The notes under the pieces are model-generated. The model was not told the DNA's origin. It worked only from the letters and a program-made list of their open reading frames with translations, and made no database searches. Below, piece by piece: positions 8,249-16,085 of a stretch of DNA of 64,000 nt (its first letter is position 1; each line of letters begins with the position of its first letter). A program made the translations under genes and the position numbers. This DNA comes from Streptomyces griseochromogenes (GTDB taxonomy: Bacteria; Actinomycetota; Actinomycetes; Streptomycetales; Streptomycetaceae): positions 6,696,001 to 6,760,000 of the forward strand of contig NZ_CP016279.1 of NCBI RefSeq assembly GCF_001542625.1. The letters are read 5' to 3'.

Positions 8249-10279
8249 ATGCGAACGACGGAAAGGACAGGTCAGGAGCGCGCACGCCAGATCGCCGCGG
8301 CCGCCGACCGGTACCGCGCGACCAGCGACGAGCGCACGGCCGCCGAGCGGCAGATGGACGCCGGCGTGCCCTTCCCCGACTCCCGGCAGGCGCTCGCCGC
8401 GCGCGCCACGCGTCTGCTGGACCGGCATGCGGTACCCGCCGCGATGGCCGTGGAGGCCGTGCGCGCGGAACCGCTGACCGCGCCCGACGCCTACGAACGC
8501 ATCCTCGGGGTGTCCAAGGAACTGCAGGCGTGGAGCTTCCTGCCGCGTGGTGCCCGGGCGGCGCGTACCGTCGCCCGGATATCGGTGCGGGAGAACGGCC
8601 GGGAACTCCCGCTGGGCACCGGGTTCCTGGTGTCGCCGAGCCTGCTGATGACCAACCATCATGTGCTCGCCGACGCGGACGCGGCACGGCAGTGCTTCGT
8701 CGAGTTCGACGCCCAGGTCACCGTCGACAACACCCCGCAGCCGGCAACGCGGCTGGAGCTGGCTCCGGACGCGTTCTTCGTGGCCGACGAGCACCTGGAC
8801 TTCGCCCTGGTACTGGTCGCCCCGGACCCCGGCGGGCGGCCGCCGGGGGAGACGTTCGGCTGGAACCGGCTCAGTGCTCAGCCGGGCAAGCTGGTCATCG
8901 GCGAGCCGGTGAACGTCATCGGCCACCCGATGGGGCGTCTGAAGGAGATCGCCGTCCGCGACAACATGCTCCAGGTGCGGCTCGACGACTTCCTCCACTA
9001 CAAGACGGACACCGAGCCCGGCAATTCGGGCTCCCCGGTCTTCAACGACCAGTGGGAGGTCGTCGCGCTCCACCACAGCGGAGTGCCGAGGACCGACGAC
9101 CAGGGGCGTGTCCTTCGCGGGGACGGGCAGGTGTGGCAGCCGGGTGACGGCGACGACGCGATCGACTGGGTCTCCAACGAGGGTGTACGCGTCAGCTCCA
9201 TCCTGCGGCACCTCGCGCAACTGCCGCCCGACGCGCGGTCGGGCCCACTGGCGGACATGGGCACCGAGTCGGGCCTGGGACCGGGACTGACGGAGTCCGC
9301 CGCACCCGCTCCGACGCCCGCCACCGCCGTACCACCACCGGCCGCCAGGACGGCGGTCACGCACACGGGCCTGCGCGCCCGGGACGGCGCGTTCGGCGGC
9401 GAGCGCCATCTGGTCTTCCTGCACGGGCGCTCCCAGGAGGGCAAGGACCCGGAGAATCTGCGCCGCGAATGGACGGGCGGCCTCAACCAGGGGCTCGTGC
9501 GCGCCGGGCTCCCGCCGGTCGACCCGGCCGACGCCTGGTTCCCGTACTACGGCGACCGGCTGGTCCAGGCGCTGCCCGCACACGAGGCCGTACCACGGGT
9601 CACCGAGGCCACGATCCTCTCCCCGGCGGAGGCGGTCGCCCCCTCGTCGCCCACGGCCCGGGCGGTGTACGAGGAGATGATCGGCGAGGCGGCCGACAGA
9701 TGGAACGTGCCGCGGGAGAGGCTGCCGGACGCCGAACGGCTCACCCTGGGCGACATCGTCGGAGGCCTCCACCGGCAGCTGGGCTGGCTGGCCGCGAGAA
9801 GCGACCTCGACGCGCGGACCATCGCCCTGATCCTCCATGACGTGGCCGCATATCTCGACGACGGGCACGTCAGGGACGCGGTCCTGGACGCTGTGCTGGA
9901 GACGCTCCCGGAGGACGGGGAGGTGGTACTCGTCAGTCACAGCCTCGGCACGGTGGTCGGCATGGACCTCACCACACGGCTGTCGCCCGCGCTGCGCACG
10001 ATCCACCTCACCACGGCGGGCAGCCCGCTGGGGCTGGACAGCGTGTACAAGAGGCTGCTCATCGGCGGGCCGAAGCGCCCCGACGTGGTGACGGACTGGC
10101 TCAACGCGTGGAACCCGTCCGACGCGGTGGCCATCGGCTGTCCGTTGGCCGACGAGTGGGCCGGCACAGTGACCGACGTCGCCGTCATCAACGCCCGCGA
10201 CCGGGCCCACAACATCGCGGAGTACCTCTCCCACCCCGAAGTCGCCGGGGAGATCGGCACCCGCCTCGGCCTCGGTTGA
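8249..10279 (+). CDS. Trypsin-like serine protease fused to an alpha/beta hydrolase
   Basis: 676 residues. After an alpha-helical head (1-80) comes a trypsin-fold domain at about 105-290 with the full triad: TNHHVL (His near 136), LDFALV (Asp near 183) and GNSGSPV (Ser near 259). The V8-like, cysteine-poor form has no signal peptide. A Pro/Ala-rich linker (about 345-375) leads to a second domain starting HLVFLHGRSQEGK with the nucleophile elbow SHSLGT near 563, an alpha/beta hydrolase. Similar cytosolic trypsin domains occur joined to effector modules in bacterial conflict proteins, but that link is only suggestive. Starts one base after the peroxidase stop. Confidence 0.87.
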   Translation: MRTTERTGQERARQIAAAADRYRATSDERTAAERQMDAGVPFPDSRQALAARATRLLDRHAVPAAMAVEAVRAEPLTAPDAYERILGVSKELQAWSFLPRGARAARTVARISVRENGRELPLGTGFLVSPSLLMTNHHVLADADAARQCFVEFDAQVTVDNTPQPATRLELAPDAFFVADEHLDFALVLVAPDPGGRPPGETFGWNRLSAQPGKLVIGEPVNVIGHPMGRLKEIAVRDNMLQVRLDDFLHYKTDTEPGNSGSPVFNDQWEVVALHHSGVPRTDDQGRVLRGDGQVWQPGDGDDAIDWVSNEGVRVSSILRHLAQLPPDARSGPLADMGTESGLGPGLTESAAPAPTPATAVPPPAARTAVTHTGLRARDGAFGGERHLVFLHGRSQEGKDPENLRREWTGGLNQGLVRAGLPPVDPADAWFPYYGDRLVQALPAHEAVPRVTEATILSPAEAVAPSSPTARAVYEEMIGEAADRWNVPRERLPDAERLTLGDIVGGLHRQLGWLAARSDLDARTIALILHDVAAYLDDGHVRDAVLDAVLETLPEDGEVVLVSHSLGTVVGMDLTTRLSPALRTIHLTTAGSPLGLDSVYKRLLIGGPKRPDVVTDWLNAWNPSDAVAIGCPLADEWAGTVTDVAVINARDRAHNIAEYLSHPEVAGEIGTRLGLG

Positions 10280-10360
10280 TCGCGTGCGTCGCAGATCCGG
10301 AGACGGGCGGCCCGACGAGGTGTCCCGGCAGCAGGCGGTCGAAGCGGAGGCGGCCGAGAA

Positions 10361-10388
10361 CTGACGTGTCTTAGGTGTCGAGTACGGT
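10361..10388 (+). promoter_or_regulatory. Predicted promoter for a leaderless transcript
   Basis: CTGACG and TACGGT lie 16 bases apart. A start seven bases after the -10 element would fall on the GTG of the next gene, which has no ribosome-binding sequence. Consensus-based prediction. Confidence 0.45.
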
Positions 10389-10394
10389 TCTGGC

Positions 10395-11105
10395 GTGTCC
10401 ATGCCTCCGGCGCCGCAGTCGCCGTACCAGACGCCTCTTTACCCCTGGGGCGCCCCACCACAGGCCCCGCCGGAGAAGAGCCGGATCGGCCTCATGGTCG
10501 CGATCATCGGCGGGGTCTTCCTCCTGATCGTCGCGCTCCTGGCGACACTGATACTGGTCGGGAAGAAGGTCGACAGCAGCTATCCCCGGGCCGAGTTCGT
10601 CCTGGCCGTGCCCGGGACACTGCTCGACGGCGGCTACGAGCTGGCCAAGGACGACTCCCCGGTCCAGGGCCGGAAGCTGGAGAGGAGCTGGCGGCTCGAC
10701 TGGGACGCCAAGGCCGTCCACGGCGTCGTGGCGGTGTACCGCCCGCACAACGGCGACCGGGGCGATCTGATCGTGACCGGCATGTACGGCCGGTTCAGGA
10801 ACACCGGGCAGGTGCGCGCCCGCGTGCTGGCGGACAACGGCAGCAGCACCAGCCGGGCGAAGGCGGTCGTGCCGCCGAAGGACGTCACCCCGTCCGGCTC
10901 ACGCATCAAGGTCGACTGCGAGGTGGTGACCCGGACGTGGGCCGACGGGGCGAGCCTCACCTACCCGGTCTGCGCCTGGGCGGACGGCAACACCTGGGCA
11001 CGGGTGGCGGACATGACCTTCCACACCGCCATGAACGTCGACCTGAAGTCCGCTGCCAGGACCGCACTCCGGATCCGCTCCGAGATGCTGAAGCCGATGA
11101 GGTGA
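10395..11105 (+). CDS. Membrane-anchored extracellular protein, unknown function
   Basis: 236 residues. A Pro-rich cytoplasmic head (PPAPQSPYQTPLYPWG) precedes one transmembrane helix at about 33-57 and a soluble extracytoplasmic domain of about 175 residues with two cysteines (VDCEV, YPVCAW) that could pair. This layout is frequent in streptomycete proteins of unknown function. The start is GTG, or the ATG two codons later; the absence of a ribosome site and the position of the predicted promoter favour a leaderless GTG. It stands alone, 115 bases after the peroxidase operon. Confidence 0.75.
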   Translation: MSMPPAPQSPYQTPLYPWGAPPQAPPEKSRIGLMVAIIGGVFLLIVALLATLILVGKKVDSSYPRAEFVLAVPGTLLDGGYELAKDDSPVQGRKLERSWRLDWDAKAVHGVVAVYRPHNGDRGDLIVTGMYGRFRNTGQVRARVLADNGSSTSRAKAVVPPKDVTPSGSRIKVDCEVVTRTWADGASLTYPVCAWADGNTWARVADMTFHTAMNVDLKSAARTALRIRSEMLKPMR

Positions 11106-11120
11106 TCGTGCCGCCGACCG

Positions 11121-11258
11121 TGCGCCGAGAAGGACGTGCGGCGGGGAGCCGGGCAGTTCCTGGATGCCGAGGAAGCGGACGCCGACGATGTGGAGGACGT
11201 ACGCGGTCAGGGACATCGACCCGACCGCGATGACCGGGCGGGGGAAGGGCACGGACCA
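11121..11258 (-). pseudogene. Remnant of a DUF418-type multi-pass membrane protein
   Basis: One minus-strand frame reads RPVIAVGSMSLTAYVLHIVG and then FLGIQELPG, which matches the characteristic end region of DUF418/acyltransferase-like membrane proteins. Neither an N-terminal domain nor a proper C terminus is present; the frame continues into unrelated Arg/Pro-rich sequence. About 46 codons remain. It is sandwiched between two plus-strand genes, so it is a relic rather than part of an operon. Confidence 0.6.
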
Positions 11259-11494
11259 CAACCTGAAATGTTCCTTAAGCAATCCATAAGCCTGGTCACC
11301 CGACCATTTCTTACCAAGGGTTACAGCACGCGGCACGGGTAGCATGCCGATGGCTGGAACCCATGGGGATCGCGCCGATACCACTGCGATTGCCCTCCCC
11401 CGTCAAGGAGCACTGAACAAATGCGTGGCAACTCCTATTCGCCGAACGGTCGCTCAAAAACTCGCGGCGTAAATTCTCGCGAATCCGGACACTC

Positions 11495-11770
11495 ATGGGA
11501 GCTCTAGCGCGAAGCGTCGTGATCCACAGGTCGGAAGAACCGGATCGCACGCCGGCCGCCGTAGTCGTCGCGGACGCCCTGGCCAGCCTGCCCCACGCAT
11601 ATCGCGAGGCCCTCGTCGAGTCCTACGCGGCCGGCCGCACCACCCGGCAGACCGCGAAAGCGCTCGGCCTCCCTCACGACACGGTGAAGTCGCGGGTATA
11701 TCACGGGCTATGGCAACTCAGGCGAATACTGCAGGAGCAGGGATGGTCCGGCGAGACGCCAGGCCGGTGA
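11495..11770 (+). pseudogene. Isolated sigma-70 region 4 (truncated ECF sigma factor)
   Basis: 91 codons. Residues about 22-82 are a typical ECF region 4: ADALASLPHAYREALVESY, then a helix-turn-helix (TTRQTAKALGLPHDTVKSRV) and HGLWQLRRIL. Region 2, needed for core binding and -10 recognition, is absent, and the 90 bases upstream encode nothing like it. The ATG lacks a good ribosome site. Best read as the 3' end of a decayed sigma factor gene; a small regulator keeping only the -35-binding domain cannot be excluded, because the reading frame is intact. Confidence 0.6.
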
Positions 11771-11831
11771 ACTCGACCCACATAGGGCGATGGGCGTCTG
11801 TCCTGGGCGGTACAGGAAAGCAATCTTTGAA

Positions 11832-12614
11832 ATGAATCAATCCAGGCCTGTGTACGGTGTCAGTCCAGAGCCGTATACACGATTCGTGCGGCCAGTACTT
11901 CAGGACCAGGTGGCGGACGTACCGCAGGCTCAGCTCTTCGATGAGCGGAAAGCTGCGACCGAGGCCACGACCGGTTCGACACACCTGGAAAGGAAACGCG
12001 GGCGCAGGCGCCATCGTCGTCGCCGCGAGGCAGGCTGGAGCAGATCGGCCCTGCTGTACCCGGACGCCGTGGGTGCCGGTCTGCTGGCAGCGGCGGCGTT
12101 GACCGCGGCGCTCGGCAGTGACTGTACGGACCGTCCCCCGGTCACTCAGGGAAGGGCGCCGATCGTGGCCCCTGCCGAAAGGGCGGCGCCGTCGGCCTCG
12201 TCGGCCGCATCGGGCCCTTCATCCATGCCGAAGACCGGACCTACGGCGGTGTCGTCCCGGCCGAGCGGACGACCGGCGTCGGCATCCACGGCCGCCCGGG
12301 AGTCGCGTTCGGCCCACTGCCGTGACTCCCCTTCCCGTTGCACCCACTCACTCGGCCGAGGCGACGTCGGCTCTGATGTCAAACGCCTCCAGCGATTCCT
12401 GTTCGGACAGGGCTTCACGTACGTCCCGGTTTCCGGCGTCTTTGACGACGCGACCTTCCGCGGTGTCGCCCAGTACCAGCGCAACCGCGGCATCACCGGC
12501 GACCCGCCGGGAGTGTTCGGCCCGGCGACCCGCACATCCTGGGAGGCCGCCGAACGGTCGATGGCACCGGCCCCGGCAACTGGCCCGCCGGGTTCTCGTC
12601 GCGTAGCCGGGTGA
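11832..12614 (+). CDS. Membrane protein with C-terminal peptidoglycan-binding domain
   Basis: 260 residues. The ATG is preceded by AGGAAAG; a longer in-frame start 14 codons earlier is less likely. A strongly basic run (RRRHRRRR near 60) sits just before a single transmembrane helix (about 78-95), giving an outward C terminus. A Ser/Pro/Ala-rich linker follows, then a PG_binding_1 domain: RGDVGSDVKRLQRFLFGQGF, GVFDDATFRGVAQYQRNRG, GVFGPATR. No catalytic domain is attached, so it would anchor to or sense the wall rather than cut it. Encoded downstream of the truncated sigma gene but not obviously linked to it. Confidence 0.8.
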   Translation: MNQSRPVYGVSPEPYTRFVRPVLQDQVADVPQAQLFDERKAATEATTGSTHLERKRGRRRHRRRREAGWSRSALLYPDAVGAGLLAAAALTAALGSDCTDRPPVTQGRAPIVAPAERAAPSASSAASGPSSMPKTGPTAVSSRPSGRPASASTAARESRSAHCRDSPSRCTHSLGRGDVGSDVKRLQRFLFGQGFTYVPVSGVFDDATFRGVAQYQRNRGITGDPPGVFGPATRTSWEAAERSMAPAPATGPPGSRRVAG

Positions 12615-12750
12615 CTGGCACCAGCCCCTGCCGAAGATCACGGTCGTCCGATGACGGGGGCTCGGCCGCTCTCGCGAGTCAGGCCACTTGCGTGTCCCGT
12701 TCCACGGCGGTGAGGCGTTCTTGCGCCGGTGGCCGTAGCCGGGGAGCTGA

Positions 12751-12776
12751 ACCCCGACCGGCCGGAGGCCGGGGCC
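12751..12776. terminator. Possible convergent terminator hairpin
   Basis: CCGGCC-GGA-GGCCGG forms a perfect GC stem with a three-base loop between the converging genes ending at 12614 and 12813. No T-run follows, as is common in high-GC actinomycetes. Confidence 0.35.
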
Positions 12777-12812
12777 CACGCGGCCCCGCCTCCGGTGCTG
12801 CGTACGGGTCGT

Positions 12813-14537
12813 CTACGGGGCCATCTCGTACGCGCCGGACAGCGCCTCGACCCGCTGCCAGACCCGCTCCGTGCGTGCCTCGTCGACGACCGGCCGCCGG
12901 ACCGAATCCAGCGCCCACTCCTGCTGCTGCTCGGTCGCCGAATCCTTGCCGTGCAGTTCGACGGCGTGTCCGGAGAAGTCCCGCACGAGGACGGCGAAGA
13001 GTTCGTCGAGCACGTCCTCGTCGAGTCCGGTCAGGGCGGCCTGCTCCAGGACGAGCTGCCCGTGCACGACGAGGGCGAAGAGCTGTCCGACCGCGAGGAG
13101 GAGGTCGAGATCGCGGCTCTGCTCCGCGTCGGGGGCGACCGTGGCGACGAACGTGCAGAGGGCATCGGCCTGTTCGCGGAAGCGGGTCACGTTGGGCAGG
13201 TGCGCGTACGCTCCGAAGGCGGGTCGCCAGTCGTGGAAGCGGACCGAGCCGAGGCCGCGGGCGGGCCCCTGCCGGAACAGGAAGTCGTCGTCCGCCGCGT
13301 CGAGGCGGGTCGGCACGCCGGGGTAGTCGGCCGGGTCGAGGAGGTGGTTGCGCATGAACTTCAGGATCAGGGCCAGGTTGACGTGGACCGTGCCCTCCAG
13401 CTTCGGCAGGCCGCGGATCTCCACGGCCGCCTGGGCGAAGTAGTTGTCCTTCTCGAAACCCTTGGCGGCGATCACGTCCCACATCAGGTCGATGACCTTC
13501 TCGCCCTCCGTGGTCACCTTCATCTTCGTCATCGGGTTGAAGAGCAGGTAACGGCGGTCGTCCGGGCCGGCGGAGCGGAAGTAGTCGACAGCGCGGTCGC
13601 TGAACAGCTTCATCCCGACGAGCCTGACGTACGCGTCGGTCAGCTCGCGCCGCACGTGCGGGAAGGCGGTGACGGGGCGGCCGTAGAGGATGCGATTGTG
13701 GGCATGGGCGACGGCCTCGTACATCGCGTGCTCGCAGATGCCGATCGAGGCGGTGCACAGGTTGAACTTGCCGACGTTGACGGTGTTGAGGGCGGCATCG
13801 AAGGCGGCGCGGCCCGTGTGCAGGATGTCCTCGGCCGCTACGGGATAGTCCGCCAGGCGGAACTCGCTGACGAACTTGGACGAGTCGACGACGTTCTTGA
13901 CCAGGTGGTAGGCCGGGTGACGGCTGTCGGCGGCGAAGAATACGTAGCCGTCGGGGCCCTCGACGTCGCTGCGGCGGCCGAAGACGGAGACGAGTCCGGC
14001 GGCGTTGCCGTTGCCGATGTAGTACTTGGAGCCGGTGGCGCGGAAGCCGCCGTCGCCGTCGGGCTGCAGCAGCATGTCGGTGGAGTAGATGTCGGCGCCG
14101 TGGGCCTTCTCGGACAGGCCGAACGCGAACACCTCTCCCTGGGCGAGGAGTTCCGCGGCGCGGGCGCGGGCGGCGGCGTTGTCGCTCTGCCAGACCGGGC
14201 CGAGGCCGAGGATCGTGACCTGCCAGGCGTACCAGTAGTCCAGGCCGTAGAAGCCGAGGATCTCGTTGAGCGCGGCGATCCGGGCGGTGTCCCACCGCTT
14301 GTCCGGCTCATCCTCCGCCACGGCGGACGACGGCGTCAGGAAGGTGGCGAACAGGTTCTCCTTCGCGGCGAAGGCGAGGAAGTCACCGAGCCATGCGCGG
14401 GTCCGGTAGTCCTCGATCAGCCGCCGCTTCCCGCGCTCCTCGAACCAGTCGATGGTGGCGCGCAGCAGGCGGCGCGTCTCGGGGTCGAAGTGCGCGGGGT
14501 CGTACGTGCGCGGGTTGAACAGCAGCTGGTCAGCCAT
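12813..14537 (-). CDS. Acyl-CoA dehydrogenase family protein
   Basis: 574 residues. The fold is recognisable from FGLSEKAHGADIYSTDM (flavin/substrate loop), the middle beta domain GFRATGSKYYIGNGNAAGLV, and the C-terminal helical domain with MTKMKVTTEGEKVIDLMWDV. It is longer than the usual 380-400 residues, with an extended N terminus and tail as in acyl-CoA oxidase-like and large bacterial dehydrogenases, so chain-length specificity is unclear. It should be cytoplasmic, oxidising an acyl-CoA with FAD. It lies 97 bases downstream of the PadR gene on the same strand and is probably under its control. Confidence 0.88.
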   Translation of the reverse strand: MADQLLFNPRTYDPAHFDPETRRLLRATIDWFEERGKRRLIEDYRTRAWLGDFLAFAAKENLFATFLTPSSAVAEDEPDKRWDTARIAALNEILGFYGLDYWYAWQVTILGLGPVWQSDNAAARARAAELLAQGEVFAFGLSEKAHGADIYSTDMLLQPDGDGGFRATGSKYYIGNGNAAGLVSVFGRRSDVEGPDGYVFFAADSRHPAYHLVKNVVDSSKFVSEFRLADYPVAAEDILHTGRAAFDAALNTVNVGKFNLCTASIGICEHAMYEAVAHAHNRILYGRPVTAFPHVRRELTDAYVRLVGMKLFSDRAVDYFRSAGPDDRRYLLFNPMTKMKVTTEGEKVIDLMWDVIAAKGFEKDNYFAQAAVEIRGLPKLEGTVHVNLALILKFMRNHLLDPADYPGVPTRLDAADDDFLFRQGPARGLGSVRFHDWRPAFGAYAHLPNVTRFREQADALCTFVATVAPDAEQSRDLDLLLAVGQLFALVVHGQLVLEQAALTGLDEDVLDELFAVLVRDFSGHAVELHGKDSATEQQQEWALDSVRRPVVDEARTERVWQRVEALSGAYEMAP

Positions 14538-14634
14538 GGTGAGGGCGCCTTTCGGCTGGTGGACGGGCGGGAATCGGGAGGTCTGACGGCTGGAGGAGCC
14601 GGATCGGGAGGGTCGTCGGCGGGTACGGAGGCGG

Positions 14635-15207
14635 TCAGCCGCCCGGACCGAACCGGGCCAGCGTGGCGAGCACGTCGTCCAGCCAGTCGATCATCATCCG
14701 CTCGTACGCGATGCCGCCGCGCAGGACGACGTGCTGGAGTTCTCGTTCCGCGTCGAGCGGCGCCTCCGGACCGGCCGCGCCTGCCTCTGGTCCCGTGAAG
14801 TCCCGTACCTCGCCCGCGAGATAGTGCGCCAGCCGGTCACGGTGTGCCTGCCGGTGCCGCTCCACCTCGCGGATCAGGGCGGCGGGGTCGTCGAAGGCGG
14901 CGCCCCGGATCTTCACGGCCAGGTCGTGGCGGACGCTCTCGGGCTCGATCGGATCGTGCAGCCAGGAGGAGAGCGCGGCCCGGCCGAGGTCGGCGACGGA
15001 GTACTCCTTCTTGTCCGGCCGGCCCTGCTGGGGGACGTCCCGGACGTCGATCCAACCGTCGTTCTCCATGCGCTTGAGTACGCGATAGATCTGTTGGTGC
15101 GTCGCGGTCCAGAAGTAGCCGATGGACCGCTCGAAACGCCGGGCCAGCTCATAGCCGGACCCCGGCTTCTCCAGGAGCGACACCAGGATCGCGTGTTCGA
15201 GCGCCAT
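14635..15207 (-). CDS. PadR family transcriptional regulator
   Basis: 190 residues. The start is the ATG at 15207, preceded by AAGGATC; a TTG 12 codons upstream would have to read through the operator. The N-terminal winged helix is typical PadR: ALEHAILVSLLEKPGSGYEL, HQQIYRVLKRMENDGW, GRPDKKEYSVADLGRAALSSW. The long C-terminal helical domain (about 90-190) is the Vir/PadR dimerisation arm. Such proteins usually repress their own operon and respond to small aromatic or lipid-like ligands. The palindrome at 15221 and the downstream acyl-CoA dehydrogenase fit a self-regulated two-gene operon. Confidence 0.92.
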   Translation of the reverse strand: MALEHAILVSLLEKPGSGYELARRFERSIGYFWTATHQQIYRVLKRMENDGWIDVRDVPQQGRPDKKEYSVADLGRAALSSWLHDPIEPESVRHDLAVKIRGAAFDDPAALIREVERHRQAHRDRLAHYLAGEVRDFTGPEAGAAGPEAPLDAERELQHVVLRGGIAYERMMIDWLDDVLATLARFGPGG

Positions 15208-15220
15208 GACAACGATCCTT

Positions 15221-15240
15221 CTATGCAACTCGTTGCATAG
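15221..15240. promoter_or_regulatory. Perfect palindromic operator of the PadR gene
   Basis: CTATGCAAC and GTTGCATAG are exact inverted copies separated by TC. The element ends one base upstream of the PadR ribosome site, so binding would block transcription. It matches the general PadR preference for ATGnnn...nnnCAT dyads. Confidence 0.75.
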
Positions 15241-15626
15241 CAACCCTCACCGGCTCCGATGCGACACGGCTCACCATTCCAGGGACGTCCGCGTCTCGGC
15301 CCGAGCGATTCCAGCGCCCCCCTGCCCGAGCCGGAGCCGAACGGGGGCGGGCGGAGCAGCCGAGTACAGCGGCGCAGAGGCCTCACCGCGTGGCGCGTGC
15401 CGCCTTCTCGATGACCTCCGCGACAAGGCGGGGATGCAGTGAACGGGGTCGAGGGCGGTGGGGAGGATGGAGCTCGGGTACTTGTTCGTCAGAGCCGTTC
15501 GCGGTGACGGCGAACGTACCGACCGCGGCACCCGCCATCACCGTCGCGAACCGCCGCCCGCGCACACCCCCGGAACTGCCGGTGGCCGCGCAGGCGCCGG
15601 CAGGGCCGTGAGATCCGGCTCGCCCC
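15241..15626. other. Intergenic stretch without a gene
   Basis: Short frames on both strands lack ribosome sites and family resemblance. The region should hold the promoter of the PadR operon on the minus strand and the terminator of the small gene ending at 15627. No clear hairpin with a T-tract is present. Confidence 0.4.
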
Positions 15627-15821
15627 CTACAGCCCCAGGTCCAGGGCCAGGCACGAGTAGTGGCTCCAGGAGGTCTCAGGGTCGTACGAGGCTGTCACCC
15701 CACCGCTCCGGCCGGCTTCCACCTCTTCGGTCATGTCCTCGAAGCGGACGCGCTCGGGAAGCCGCCCGTACCGCCCGTGCCGCACCGCCGCGGCGGGGTC
15801 CGTCATCGATTCCTCGTCCAT
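15627..15821 (-). CDS. Small acidic protein of unknown function
   Basis: 64 residues from an ATG with a strong AGAGGAG site at seven-base spacing, which decides this start over longer in-frame options. The sequence has three parts: an acidic head, HGRYGRLPERVRFEDMTEEVEA, which is basic then acidic and helical, and a tail ending SYDPETSWSHYSCLALDLGL. No signal peptide or membrane segment. The ordered, non-repetitive composition and good ribosome site support a real gene; function unknown. The single Cys and C-terminal LGL are its only marked features. Confidence 0.6.
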   Translation of the reverse strand: MDEESMTDPAAAVRHGRYGRLPERVRFEDMTEEVEAGRSGGVTASYDPETSWSHYSCLALDLGL

Positions 15822-15966
15822 GGCCGAACTCCTCTTCATCGTCTTCTTCATCAGTCGTCGCTCTGGAGGATCGACGGCATGACGCTCCCTCCAGAGCCGC
15901 TCCTCCCATTGGTAACCACCCTGACAGGTGACGCACACCGCCACAAGCCTCATCACCATTCGAATC

Positions 15967-15990
15967 GGTTACTGAAAATACTTCGTAACC
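15967..15990. promoter_or_regulatory. Inverted repeat upstream of the Tat-exported hydrolase
   Basis: GGTTAC and GTAACC flank a 12-base AT-rich spacer, just before a TTGACT element at 15994. It lies about 100 bases before the GTG at 16086. A candidate operator in a possible promoter region; no regulator is adjacent. Confidence 0.35.
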
Positions 15991-16085
15991 TCTTTGACTG
16001 GTGACGTACTCTGTGTCAGGGTCGGCCCTGCACGCGAACTCGCGGCACCTGTGCGGCACTTGCCCCGACACACGGGAGGCTTCAC

